From the NCBI GenBank assembly GCA_963783355.1, contig CAWANF010000001.1, positions 682,001-746,000 of the forward strand: a stretch of 64,000 bases of DNA, written 5' to 3'. Made by a program: the position numbers and the translations under genes. Positions 15,778 through 24,943 of the stretch are shown piece after piece; the first letter of the stretch is position 1; each line of letters opens with the position of its first letter. This DNA comes from CAWANF01 sp963783355 (GTDB lineage: Bacteria; Bacteroidota; Rhodothermia; Balneolales; DATFMH01). Under the pieces are notes generated by a model. The model searched no databases and was not told where the DNA came from. It saw nothing but the letters and a program-made list of their open reading frames with translations.

Positions 15778-16674
15778 ATGTCAGCAAGTTTCATTGACGG
15801 TAAACATGTAGCAAGTTTAATGCGTGAAGCGGTTAAAAAAGATGTTCAGGACTGGATATCGAAAGGGAATCGTCCGCCTAAACTTCAGGTCATATTAATC
15901 GGCGATAATCCCGGTTCACGTACGTACGTTGGGGCCAAAACCCGTGCTTGTATTGAAGTGGGAATAGAATCGGACACGCTGACGCTTCCCGACACCGTAT
16001 CCGATAAAGAACTGAAACAGCTGATCCGCGATTTTAATAATGATGATGCTACGGATGGCATTCTTGTACAATTGCCGTTGCCTAATCATATTGCACCATT
16101 ATCAGTGATTGAATCCATTGATTTTCGTAAAGATGTAGACGGTTTCCATCCCATGAATGTCGGTCGTTTGACGGTTGGCCAGCCGGCATTTCGTTCCTGT
16201 ACACCTGCGGGCATCATCGAATTGTTCAATCATTACAGTATCCCGACCAAAGGAAAGCATGCGGTAGTTGTTGGCGCAAGTAATATTGTCGGTTCCCCGA
16301 TGGCTATCATGTTATCACGGGAAAATGATTCAGAAATGGGTAAATCGACGGTCACGCTTTGTCATCGTTATACAAAGGATTTAACACAGCATACTGTTCA
16401 CGCCGATATTCTGGTCGTTGCTGTTGGCCAGCCTAATTTTATAACAGGGCAGATGGTTAAAGAAGGTGTTGTTGTGATTGATGTAGGCATGAACCGCGTT
16501 CCCGACAGCAAAGCCAAAAGAGGATATCGCCTGGTTGGTGATTGCGAATTTGAGACCGTTGCGGAGAAAGCGAGCTGGATCACGCCTGTTCCCGGCGGCG
16601 TTGGTCCGATGACCGTAGCTATGTTGATGAAAAACACTTTGCTGGCAGCCAAGAAATCTTTGTATCCCGATTAA
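15778..16674 (+). CDS. folD: Methylenetetrahydrofolate dehydrogenase/cyclohydrolase
   Basis: 298 residues. Bifunctional one-carbon enzyme making 10-formyl-tetrahydrofolate. Catalytic Tyr50 and Lys54 are in SRTYVGAK, followed by DGILVQLPLP, the CTPAGI site and the closing PVPGGVGPMTVAMLMKNT. Length is normal. The 193 bp upstream contain only A-rich sequence and no recognised gene. A perfect AT-rich inverted repeat overlaps its stop. Confidence 0.95.
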   Translation: MSASFIDGKHVASLMREAVKKDVQDWISKGNRPPKLQVILIGDNPGSRTYVGAKTRACIEVGIESDTLTLPDTVSDKELKQLIRDFNNDDATDGILVQLPLPNHIAPLSVIESIDFRKDVDGFHPMNVGRLTVGQPAFRSCTPAGIIELFNHYSIPTKGKHAVVVGASNIVGSPMAIMLSRENDSEMGKSTVTLCHRYTKDLTQHTVHADILVVAVGQPNFITGQMVKEGVVVIDVGMNRVPDSKAKRGYRLVGDCEFETVAEKASWITPVPGGVGPMTVAMLMKNTLLAAKKSLYPD

Positions 16675-16701
16675 TAATTCTTTAAATCCAAGAATTATTA
16701 A
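16671..16701. terminator. AT-rich hairpin after folD
   Basis: TTAATAATTCTT and AAGAATTATTAA form a perfect 12-bp stem with a seven-base loop starting at the folD stop codon. There is no U tract, so termination is likely weak. It might instead be a mRNA 3' stabiliser. Confidence 0.45.
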
Positions 16702-16784
16702 TTAAGCCGTTGGATTTCATGAAAATCCGTATAATTTTCTTATAAAATTCATCAGGAAGAGATCAATGCCGGGAGGAGACCTTC

Positions 16785-17978
16785 ATGGATACGAAGTTGC
16801 TTATTGGTGTATCGATTATCGTCTTAGTCATCTATCTCGTTCACTATTTTGTGAATAAAGCCGGTATAACTTCCGTTTATAGGTATCTGTCGTTTAGCAC
16901 CGCCGTTTTCATGTTTTTGGGGATTACTATAGGACCGGCAGGACTGGGCCTGCTCAAAACAGAAGATGTTCGGGCTTTAGCTCCTCTTTTAGATATCCTC
17001 TTAGGTTGGATAGGCTGGCTCATCGGAATTGAGCTGACCCGGAAAATGCTCGATTTGATACCAAACAAATATTGGTCGGTGGGGATGGCGGAGAATATGA
17101 TTACCCTCACAATTACGGTTTTGCTCTTTGTGTTGATCGATTTCATAGTGGGTAATTTTTGGACGATATCCGTTTCGATGCCATTTCTGTTGCTGGTGGG
17201 TTTATGTGCGGCGGTATCTTCACCACGCACGATCGTCACGCTGACAAAATTGTTTCATATCCCAAGAGATATGGCCCGCAGCTACGCGGTAGTTGCACAT
17301 CTCGGGAATCTGGGGGTGATGTTGATGATGTATCTCTTCATCAACTTCTTTGATTACGGAAATGGCAGTGCATCTATATTTATCCCTACAATAAAAATGG
17401 TCTTATTGGGTGTTAGCCAGGGTTTGATCATGAGCTGGCTGTTTTGGTACAGAAGAAATACGCCGGAATCGATGCTGATCATCATTGGAGTCATAACTTT
17501 TTTTTCAGGAGCCGCCGTATTTATGCAGGTCCCGGCATTACTGGTTGGATTAATCGGAGGTGGTTTTTTCGCTTACCTTTTCCCGAACCGGCAACCACAG
17601 CTTCACCTGGCGTTGCAGCAAAGTGAACGTCCAATATTTTTGTTATTCATCACGGTGGCATCCATTAATATTCCCCTGTTCAATAAAAATCTGTATCTCT
17701 TTTTGATACCTTTCTTGCTCTTTCGACTGATAGCAAAATTATTCAGCGGTTTTATCTTGAAAAAGAGCCTGAACAATAAAATTAATGGGGACTGGAATGT
17801 TGCCGTATTTATCCCACAGGGTGCTTTGGCTATTGCCATTGCATTAAGTGCGTATCAATTATCACCCAATATCTGGGATGAAATTTTGGTGGCCGCTGTT
17901 GTGATTGGCTTACCCATAAATGAGATAATGGGGTATATCTTTTTAAGATTAACTCAGAGGAGGGTAGTCAGTGAGTGA
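16785..17978 (+). CDS. Cation/proton antiporter, first of a pair
   Basis: 397 residues, about eleven to twelve membrane helices, Na+/H+ exchanger domain of the CPA superfamily. No C-terminal TrkA-N or other regulatory domain. A strong GGGAGGAG site precedes the ATG. It overlaps the next gene, a second antiporter, by 8 bp. Sequence similarity between the two is low, so they look like partner subunits rather than a recent duplication. The transported cation cannot be told from the sequence. Confidence 0.75.
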   Translation: MDTKLLIGVSIIVLVIYLVHYFVNKAGITSVYRYLSFSTAVFMFLGITIGPAGLGLLKTEDVRALAPLLDILLGWIGWLIGIELTRKMLDLIPNKYWSVGMAENMITLTITVLLFVLIDFIVGNFWTISVSMPFLLLVGLCAAVSSPRTIVTLTKLFHIPRDMARSYAVVAHLGNLGVMLMMYLFINFFDYGNGSASIFIPTIKMVLLGVSQGLIMSWLFWYRRNTPESMLIIIGVITFFSGAAVFMQVPALLVGLIGGGFFAYLFPNRQPQLHLALQQSERPIFLLFITVASINIPLFNKNLYLFLIPFLLFRLIAKLFSGFILKKSLNNKINGDWNVAVFIPQGALAIAIALSAYQLSPNIWDEILVAAVVIGLPINEIMGYIFLRLTQRRVVSE

Positions 17979-19341
17979 ATCGATCTCATCTATTTCCAAA
18001 AAATCATGGATCCGTAACGTTGCATCTCTGATTGTCCTGATCGGACTAATGACCGTGGTGCGTCATTATTTTCCATTTACCATATATGACGAAGGTTATG
18101 AAGCCACTATAATGCTGCTCGGATTTATTTTGCTGGCTTCTTACCTGATGGGCCTCGTTGTTTCGGCTGTTGGCTTGCCTAAGATTACCGGATATTTAAT
18201 TACCGGTATTCTTTTTGGCCCGACTATCCTGGGTTATGCCACTCCATTGATGGTGAGCAACTTGAAAATTATTAACGGGATGGCTGTGGCTTTAATAGCA
18301 CTGACTGCCGGGGGAGAAATTAAATTAAATCGTATCAAGCATATTAAGCGGCCCTTGTTTTATATCTCGTTAATATCCATGCTGTTAATATTTTCAGGAG
18401 TATTCATTGTTGCCGTTTTAATTGGACCGGGTTTATCATTTTTAGGCTTTGAAACTTCCTGGCAGATGATTCTTGCTGTAGCGTTGCTACTGGCAACGAT
18501 TTCTATGGCATCATCACCGACCGTTGCTATTGCGGTTATAAATGATACGGATTCCAAAGGCAGAGTAAGTGATTTAATTTTGGGAACAACGGTCATCAAA
18601 GATATGGCTGTTATTTTAACCTTTGCGGTAGCGGTTTCTGTGGCTGTTATCCTGGATAATCCGTCATCGGCATTTAATTTCTCGTCAATTTTAATATCTG
18701 TTGGGGAAGTAGGTTTATCCCTAATTCTGGGCTTATTTTTGGGTTGGTTATTGGGAATTTATCTGAAAAAAGTGGGGCACGAATTGGTCCTCGTCGTTTT
18801 GGGATTTTGCCTTTTGGTTGCGGAAATTGGGTTAGTGTATCACCTGGAACCCTTATCGATTTGCCTGGCGACCGGCTTTTATCTGGAAAATTACTCCGGG
18901 CACAAGGGGGATGAATTGATTACGGCAATAAAAAAATTATCCCTGCCGGTTTATGCAGTATTCTTCTCGGTGATTGGACTGGGTTTAAAACTCGGGATGC
19001 TGGTGAATTTATGGACATTCGCCCTTCTGTTTGTAGGAATTCGTCTTCTGTTCACGTATTTAGGTACCATGCTGGGTGCCAAAGTGGGTAAAGCTACTCC
19101 TAAAATGATGAAATACGGCTGGATGGGATTCATTTCACAGGCGGGTGTATCCCTGGGATTGGCTGTCACTATAAGCCGGACATTTCCAAAATGGGGACCC
19201 AATCTCGAAACGTTAATTATATCGGTAGTGACTATACATGAAATTATTGGCCCGGTATTTTTAAAATATACACTGGATAAGGCCGGAGAGACCGCAGAAA
19301 AGAGATTCTTAAAGAAAAAAATAAAAAATATTGAAGGGTGA
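17971..19341 (+). CDS. Cation/proton antiporter, second of a pair
   Basis: 456 residues starting at GTG 17971 after an AGAGGAGGG site located inside the previous gene. About twelve to thirteen helices with the CPA2-like pattern GLPKITGYLITGILFGP, then LTAGGEI and the later MASSPTVAIAVIND segment. It ends shortly after the last helix, so no nucleotide-gating domain is fused. Control by a separate soluble protein is possible, and the EIIA-like and PII-like genes 3 kb upstream are candidates. Confidence 0.8.
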   Translation: MSESISSISKKSWIRNVASLIVLIGLMTVVRHYFPFTIYDEGYEATIMLLGFILLASYLMGLVVSAVGLPKITGYLITGILFGPTILGYATPLMVSNLKIINGMAVALIALTAGGEIKLNRIKHIKRPLFYISLISMLLIFSGVFIVAVLIGPGLSFLGFETSWQMILAVALLLATISMASSPTVAIAVINDTDSKGRVSDLILGTTVIKDMAVILTFAVAVSVAVILDNPSSAFNFSSILISVGEVGLSLILGLFLGWLLGIYLKKVGHELVLVVLGFCLLVAEIGLVYHLEPLSICLATGFYLENYSGHKGDELITAIKKLSLPVYAVFFSVIGLGLKLGMLVNLWTFALLFVGIRLLFTYLGTMLGAKVGKATPKMMKYGWMGFISQAGVSLGLAVTISRTFPKWGPNLETLIISVVTIHEIIGPVFLKYTLDKAGETAEKRFLKKKIKNIEG

Positions 19342-19366
19342 CAATATGTTGTCACTATGGCTTTTT
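19338..19366 (+). terminator. Possible terminator after antiporter pair
   Basis: GTGACAA and TTGTCAC pair around TATG, overlapping the stop codon, and TTTTT follows six bases after the stem. The spacing of the U tract is not ideal. Confidence 0.45.
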
Positions 19367-19404
19367 AGATTAGAAACAAATCAAAAAATAATCTAAAAGG
19401 AATC

Positions 19405-19731
19405 ATGATGGCAACAGCGCTTAAGTTACATACCAATAGTGGAAATGACACCCCGGTAGTATTACACAAAGTGGATACGGCTTTAAAGGCCGAAGACGAA
19501 CGTTTAAATCAAATCTATGAAGCGATGGGTTGGGGAGATCTTCCTTATCGGCTTAAATTTGAAATTGCTTTAGATATTGTCGGCTTTTATGATGAATTAA
19601 AAGGATTGTATTCCACGCGTGATCCTTTTGTCCTTGCCAGAAGAAAAAGAGTATTGTACTGGATCGATAATTATCGTAATGGAAATTGTTCATTAGATAC
19701 GGTCGTAAATGCTTTAAAGGTGAATTCTTGA
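19405..19731 (+). CDS. Uncharacterised 108-residue protein
   Basis: I do not recognise a family. The product is soluble and partly helical, with a WGDLPYRLKFEIALDIVGFYDEL stretch and a basic ARRKRVLYWIDNYR segment near the C-terminus; no signal, helix-turn-helix or metal motif is clear. AAAAGG lies before the start, and the first or second of two adjacent ATGs (19405, 19408) may be used. It sits alone between the antiporters and guaB. Confidence 0.6.
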   Translation: MMATALKLHTNSGNDTPVVLHKVDTALKAEDERLNQIYEAMGWGDLPYRLKFEIALDIVGFYDELKGLYSTRDPFVLARRKRVLYWIDNYRNGNCSLDTVVNALKVNS

Positions 19732-19840
19732 TAAAAATTGTGAGATAAAGTAAATCATTCGAAAATCTTTGTGTTTTAGATTAGGGATTTATCCTCTGTA
19801 ATTGTTAAATTTGCCAAACTGTAATCTAAACCACAAAAGC

Positions 19841-21325
19841 ATGGAAAAAATGCTTGAAACCACATCTAAAAAGGTTACAAGGAGTGGCCTTACTTACGAT
19901 GACGTCCTTTTAGTTCCTGCTTACTCGAATGTTCTACCACGCGACGTTGATACCAGTGTTCAGCTGACTCCAAAACTGAAATTAAACGTGCCGATTTTAA
20001 GTGCGGCAATGGATACCGTAACCGAGTACAAATTAGCTATTGCTTTAGCCCGGGAAGGCGGAATCGGAATGCTTCACAAAAATATGAGCATCGAAGAACA
20101 GGCCGAGCAGGTTCGTCTTGTTAAAAGAAGCGAAAGCGGGATGATTGTCGATCCGGTCACTCTGCACGAAAATGCTTCTGTGAGAGATGCCCGTGCATTA
20201 ATGAGAAAACATAAAATCGGTGGAATTCCTATAGTTGACCAGGATGGAAAACTGATGGGAATCGTTACCAATCGCGATTTACGATTCGAGCCTGAATCGG
20301 ATAAGCAATTAGGGACCATCATGACCCGCGAAAATCTGGTGACAGCTAAAGCCGGGACGACACTCGATGAAGCGGAACGTTTGCTGCAGGAATACAAGGT
20401 TGAAAAATTACCTATCGTGGATGTCAATAAAATTCTGGTTGGTTTAATTACGTTCAAAGATATTGAGAAGAAAAAGAATTTTCCGAATGCCTGTAAAGAT
20501 CATATCGGCCGCCTGAGTGTTGGTGCAGCCGTTGGTATTGCCGCCGATACGATGGAGCGAGTTGATGCATTTGTTGATGCGGGGGTTGATATCATTACAG
20601 TAGATACCGCACATGGACATTCCGAAGGGGTTTTGCAAATGGTTCGTAAAATCAGGGCGAAATATGCTGAATTGGATATCATCGCCGGAAATATTGCCAC
20701 AATAGATGCTGCCAAATCGCTGGCCGAAGCCGGAGCAAATGTTGTTAAAGTCGGGGTTGGTCCCGGTTCCATTTGTACTACTCGTATTGTTACGGGAGTA
20801 GGAGTTCCTCAGTTAAGTGCTATTATGGAAGTAGCCGAATTTACCCGTAAAGCCGGGATCGGATTAATTGCCGATGGTGGTATTAAACAAACAGGCGACA
20901 TTCCCAAAGCCATTGCGGGTGGCGCATCCGCTGTGATGCTTGGTTCCATGTTTGCCGGTGTTGATGAAGCTCCGGGCGAGACAATTATTTATGAATCCAG
21001 GAAGTTTAAGTCATATCGGGGAATGGGAAGTCTCGGGGCTATGGCAAAAGGCAGTAAGGACCGGTACTTTCAGGATGTGGAAGAAGATATCAACAAATTG
21101 GTTCCTGAAGGTATTGAAGGACGTGTACCTTATAAAGGGTTTATACAGGAAGTGGTCTACCAGATGACCGGCGGACTTCGTGCGGCAATGGGATATTGTG
21201 GCTCGGCTAATATTCTGAGTCTGCAAGATGCGCAATTTGTACAGATTTCCGCAGCCGGAATGCACGAAAGCCATCCTCATTCGGTTCAAATCACAAAAGA
21301 ATCCCCCAATTATTTTATACGTTAA
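19841..21325 (+). CDS. guaB: Inosine-5'-monophosphate dehydrogenase
   Basis: 494 residues. It oxidises IMP to XMP, the committed step of GMP synthesis. Start ATG at 19841; a TTG at 19802 would add 13 residues unlike the family. N-terminal LTYDDVLLVPAYS, a two-CBS Bateman insert (about residues 95-215) and the catalytic loop GPGSICTTRIVTGVG are present, then the DGGI and GSMFAG phosphate-binding motifs. It is probably a single-gene unit closed by the terminator at 21342. Confidence 0.95.
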   Translation: MEKMLETTSKKVTRSGLTYDDVLLVPAYSNVLPRDVDTSVQLTPKLKLNVPILSAAMDTVTEYKLAIALAREGGIGMLHKNMSIEEQAEQVRLVKRSESGMIVDPVTLHENASVRDARALMRKHKIGGIPIVDQDGKLMGIVTNRDLRFEPESDKQLGTIMTRENLVTAKAGTTLDEAERLLQEYKVEKLPIVDVNKILVGLITFKDIEKKKNFPNACKDHIGRLSVGAAVGIAADTMERVDAFVDAGVDIITVDTAHGHSEGVLQMVRKIRAKYAELDIIAGNIATIDAAKSLAEAGANVVKVGVGPGSICTTRIVTGVGVPQLSAIMEVAEFTRKAGIGLIADGGIKQTGDIPKAIAGGASAVMLGSMFAGVDEAPGETIIYESRKFKSYRGMGSLGAMAKGSKDRYFQDVEEDINKLVPEGIEGRVPYKGFIQEVVYQMTGGLRAAMGYCGSANILSLQDAQFVQISAAGMHESHPHSVQITKESPNYFIR

Positions 21326-21341
21326 CAGATATTGGCTTATC

Positions 21342-21383
21342 AGCGGGTAAACGACTAGATTACATGTTGTTTACCCGCTTTTT
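21342..21383 (+). terminator. Rho-independent terminator of guaB
   Basis: AGCGGGTAAAC and GTTTACCCGCT form a perfect 11-bp stem followed directly by TTTT. It lies 17 bp after the guaB stop and only 13 bp before the next start. Confidence 0.9.
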
Positions 21384-21396
21384 ATAAATCAGCCAG

Positions 21397-22671
21397 ATGA
21401 AAAACGTACTCTTTATTGTTTATTATTTCCCGCCGATGGGGGGCAGTGGAGTTCAACGTCCTTTAAAATTTATAAAATATCTTCCCAAATACGGTTGGCA
21501 TCCTATTGTGGTAACACCCGAACCGGGTATGTATCATACTTTTGATGAATCTCTGGCTGAAGAGTTAACCAAAATGGACGTGGAAATACACCGGGTAAAT
21601 GCACGAACGCCTTTTCATTTAGCCGGGACTACTGCACGAGAAGTAAACTTCATCCCGGATAAGATTGCGAAAATCGTACGATATATATCCAACTTTTTTC
21701 TGTTGCCGGATAACAAAATAGCCTGGATCAAACCTGCAGTTGAAGAAATCCGGAACATTATTTCAGCTAAGAACATTGATGTCATTTTTTCTACGGCTCC
21801 GCCATATAGTAATCATTTAATTGGAGCAGAAATCCGAAAAGAATTTGATATCCCACTCGTATTAGATTTTCGGGATGACTGGCTTGAAAACCATTTAGTT
21901 TCATATCCCACCCGGTTCCATAAAAAGAAAATGGCCAAAATTGAATCGGAATGTCTCAAGACGGCCGATAAAATTATTGCGCTTAACGATTCTATGAAAA
22001 AATCCATTGAATCACGTTTGACTAATCCGGTTTCCGTTGATGTCATACCTCATGGTTATGACCTGGAAGATTTTGCAGATAAATATCCGGATATGCACCA
22101 AGGTAAATTTTGGATGCTGTACAGCGGTTTATTCTATGGAGAAAATCAGCCAGATACCTTTTTGAAAGCGGTGGCTCAGGCATTAGAATTTGCACCGTAT
22201 ATGAGAGAACATCTTGTTTTACAGTTTCAGGGGGGATTGGATCAGCGGCATCAATCACTGATAACAGAGTTATCGCTAACCGATATTACCAGAGATTTAG
22301 GTTATGTTAAACATGAAGAAGCCGTTAAAAACCTTATCAATGCAGATGTGTTATGGTTCATTGTCGGGCATAAACGGAACTATGAGAAAGTAACTATCGG
22401 GAAAATGTATGAATACATGGCGGCCAAAAAGCCAATCCTTGCATTAATCAGGGAAGGAGCTGCCGCAGAACAATTACGAAAATATGGGGCATCGTACATC
22501 GTTAATCCTGAAAATATTAGAGATTTGGCTGCTAAGATTCTAGAGATATGGGATCAGTGGAAAAACGGAATTATTCCGGTAACGAATTCTCTCTTCGTGA
22601 CTCAATATGATAGAGAAAAACTTACAGAAGATTTAGCGGATGTCTTTAATACGTTAAATTCCGGTAAATAA
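21397..22671 (+). CDS. Family 4-like glycosyltransferase
   Basis: 424 residues, GT-B fold. The N-terminal Rossmann half has YYFPPMGGSGVQRPLKF with the Gly-rich sugar-acceptor loop; the C-terminal half ends with the KMYEYMAAKKPILAL donor-binding signature. The acceptor is probably a lipid-linked or surface saccharide. No signal peptide; a cytoplasmic or membrane-peripheral location is expected. Confidence 0.8.
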   Translation: MKNVLFIVYYFPPMGGSGVQRPLKFIKYLPKYGWHPIVVTPEPGMYHTFDESLAEELTKMDVEIHRVNARTPFHLAGTTAREVNFIPDKIAKIVRYISNFFLLPDNKIAWIKPAVEEIRNIISAKNIDVIFSTAPPYSNHLIGAEIRKEFDIPLVLDFRDDWLENHLVSYPTRFHKKKMAKIESECLKTADKIIALNDSMKKSIESRLTNPVSVDVIPHGYDLEDFADKYPDMHQGKFWMLYSGLFYGENQPDTFLKAVAQALEFAPYMREHLVLQFQGGLDQRHQSLITELSLTDITRDLGYVKHEEAVKNLINADVLWFIVGHKRNYEKVTIGKMYEYMAAKKPILALIREGAAAEQLRKYGASYIVNPENIRDLAAKILEIWDQWKNGIIPVTNSLFVTQYDREKLTEDLADVFNTLNSGK

Positions 22672-22730
22672 TTGAAATGTATCGTTTCCGGTTTTTAAAA
22701 CAACAAATTTCTATCGTTATGTTGTTTATT

Positions 22731-22738
22731 TAGTTTTG
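22731..22738 (+). promoter_or_regulatory. TAnnTTTG-type -7 element
   Basis: TAGTTTTG exactly fits the Bacteroidota -7 consensus TAnnTTTG, 64 bp before the M23 peptidase gene. A matching TTTG at -33 is not evident. It could drive the M23-bactofilin-ATP synthase run. Confidence 0.35.
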
Positions 22739-22801
22739 TGTTTTCACCTGATTAGAATATCTTCAACAAAAGTTTTAACAGACGTACTCCAATAAAGTTT
22801 A

Positions 22802-23662
22802 ATGCTCGAATTTCTGCGGACAATATTCCATTTTCGTAAAAGAAAAATCACGCTTGTGCTGTTGGAAGACAATAAGCCGGAAGCGCCGATTACTTTTAAC
22901 ATTAGGCCACAGAAATTACTTCATTATCTCATCTATTTCGCAATTCTTATTGTTTTCATTGTAACATTTATATTCGTTCTTACTCCTGTAGGTGGATTAA
23001 TTCCTACTCGTAAAGATGAAGCTATTCGGAATCAGGTGATTCATTTAACACAGGAGATGATGGCGTTGAATGACTCACTGGATATTCGTTCACAACAGCT
23101 AAACGATATAATTCGGGTCATTGCCAGCAATAAAGACACTACATTTTCGGTCGGAAGCATAAATAACATGAAATCATTGGAATATCTGGAACAGTCTCAA
23201 TCTCTTATTCCGCCACCGGGAAAATCATCCAATGGGGAGTTGAATGCTGATGATATTCTATATTCAGATATTATTACACATAAACCAATGTTTCCGACAG
23301 CCCCGCCGGTTCGAGGGAATTTAACAAGAGGGTTCGAACCGGAAAACGGGCATTATGGCATTGACATTGCTGCTAATAACGGAGCGTATATTCGTGCAAT
23401 AGCCGATGGCGTTGTAATCAATACGGAATGGACGTTGAATTACGGATATGTAGTTTATATTCAACATGCCGATGGTTATATAACCATTTATAAGCATTGT
23501 TCAAATTTAGTGAAACATGAAGGGGACGTAATACTTAAAGGGGACATATTGGGTACAGTGAGTTCATCAGGGCTAATGAGTACGGGACCACATGTCCATA
23601 TAGAAATATGGCATAATGGAATCGCACTCGATCCGGCTAAATATTTAGTTTTAAATCAGTAA
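22802..23662 (+). CDS. Membrane-anchored M23 peptidase (LytM family)
   Basis: 286 residues. One membrane helix at about residues 40-62, then a short coiled stretch and the C-terminal LytM domain. Zinc ligands are His and Asp in HYGIDIA and the second His of HVHIE. It is therefore a likely active periplasmic peptidoglycan endopeptidase. The bactofilin gene starts 10 bp downstream; this pair is common and is linked to cell-shape control in several bacteria. Confidence 0.88.
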   Translation: MLEFLRTIFHFRKRKITLVLLEDNKPEAPITFNIRPQKLLHYLIYFAILIVFIVTFIFVLTPVGGLIPTRKDEAIRNQVIHLTQEMMALNDSLDIRSQQLNDIIRVIASNKDTTFSVGSINNMKSLEYLEQSQSLIPPPGKSSNGELNADDILYSDIITHKPMFPTAPPVRGNLTRGFEPENGHYGIDIAANNGAYIRAIADGVVINTEWTLNYGYVVYIQHADGYITIYKHCSNLVKHEGDVILKGDILGTVSSSGLMSTGPHVHIEIWHNGIALDPAKYLVLNQ

Positions 23663-23672
23663 ATGTATTCAT

Positions 23673-24110
23673 ATGTTTAATAATTCGAAAAACCAGAATA
23701 ATAATATCCCCATGGAAGCAGCAAAAAACCAATTAGCAATCAATATGATAAGTCAGGGTACGGAAATAAAGGGTACTCTGAGAACGAAGAATGACATTCG
23801 CATATCCGGAAAAATTGATGGTGAAGTTCAGGCAGAAGGAAAAGTTATTCTGACATCTGGCGGAATTGTGACCGGTAATGTTACGGCGGCAGAAGTGGAC
23901 ATCGCCGGCCGGGTTGAAGGTGAAATTTATGCAATAAAACGCCTGATTTTGCGACAGTCAGCCATCGTGAAAGGAGACATTACTACGAAAGTCCTTCTTG
24001 TAGAAGAAGGTGCCGTATTTGAGGGAGATTGTAAAATGGACAAGACTCTGGACGAAAAGAAAATCGAATTCAAGAGTAATAACGTTGATAAAAAGACCTT
24101 GACAGCCTGA
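23673..24110 (+). CDS. Bactofilin
   Basis: 145 residues. The central about 95 residues are the beta-helical polymerising bactofilin domain with regular hydrophobic repeats (IRISGKIDGEVQAEGKVIL, then VDIAGRVEGEIYA). Short polar tails flank it. The protein is expected to form membrane-associated filaments that position wall enzymes such as the M23 peptidase encoded just upstream. The gene leads directly into the ATP synthase genes (26 bp). Confidence 0.9.
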   Translation: MFNNSKNQNNNIPMEAAKNQLAINMISQGTEIKGTLRTKNDIRISGKIDGEVQAEGKVILTSGGIVTGNVTAAEVDIAGRVEGEIYAIKRLILRQSAIVKGDITTKVLLVEEGAVFEGDCKMDKTLDEKKIEFKSNNVDKKTLTA

Positions 24111-24135
24111 AAATACTATCGAGGCAGGAAGCTAC

Positions 24136-24381
24136 GTGCGCAAACGGGGAGATCTCCAAAAATATAACGAATTTGTTGCGTTAGGCTCTGAAATTGCAGC
24201 ATCTATGGTTGTTCCATTACTTATAGGATGGTACATAGACGAGCATTTCAAGACCAAACCATGGGGAATTCTTGCAGGTATATTATTTAGTTTCTTAGGT
24301 CTATTTTATAACATATATAAACTGACTGTTCAATCAAAAGATATCAATCAAAAGAAAGATGGAAGCGAGGAAGAGGAGTAA
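24136..24381 (+). CDS. AtpZ/AtpI-family ATP synthase accessory protein
   Basis: 81 residues, starting with GTG after GGCAGGAAG. Two membrane helices with the family pattern SMVVPLLIGWYIDEHFKTKPWG and GILFSFLGLFYNIYKL. Members of this family accompany F-type ATPase operons and assist c-ring assembly or Mg2+ handling. The end overlaps the next gene by 23 bp. Confidence 0.8.
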   Translation: MRKRGDLQKYNEFVALGSEIAASMVVPLLIGWYIDEHFKTKPWGILAGILFSFLGLFYNIYKLTVQSKDINQKKDGSEEEE

Positions 24382-24781
24382 ATATGGTTATAACCATTTT
24401 GTAAAGATTATAGTAACGGTCAATCTCATTCTTGTTGTATTATGTGTCTATCCGGTGTATGAATATTTAGGATTGTCACGTCTGATTGCTATGATATCTG
24501 CTGTCGTTATAACCACACTGAATGCCATATTCAGTTATCTTGTCATCAGAAAGTTCAGTAAACAGTCTTTCGATGCATTTGTGTCAGCTTTTTTTGGCTC
24601 TATGGGATTGAGGCTTTTTATTATGGCGGGTATCGTTGTAGGATTCATTTTACTAATTAAAATCGATCAATTTAGTTTTATAATTAGTCTATTTATTTCA
24701 TATATTTGTGATTCTATAATCGAAATTTATTTTATAGTAAAAAAAAGCCAGGAAATAGAAATCAAGAATTTACCCGGTTAA
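24359..24781 (+). CDS. atpI: AtpI-like four-helix membrane protein
   Basis: 140 residues with four hydrophobic segments (about 15-35, 40-62, 75-100, 105-125), the layout of ATP synthase subunit I proteins. Its start lies within the preceding AtpZ-like gene. Similarity is by topology and position rather than a strong motif; the name is therefore tentative. Confidence 0.6.
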   Translation: MEARKRSKYGYNHFVKIIVTVNLILVVLCVYPVYEYLGLSRLIAMISAVVITTLNAIFSYLVIRKFSKQSFDAFVSAFFGSMGLRLFIMAGIVVGFILLIKIDQFSFIISLFISYICDSIIEIYFIVKKSQEIEIKNLPG

Positions 24782-24943
24782 ATATTTTCTAATTTCATTC
24801 GATTTAATGGCTTTTATTTCTCTGTGTCTATTGGATTTAAATGAGAGAAGCTTTATACTTGAAACCTCATTTTAGGGGATAGTTATGTTTTTCTTTCTGT
24901 AATTAAGTACTCAATAATTTATAAAGATTTTATAACTGGATAT

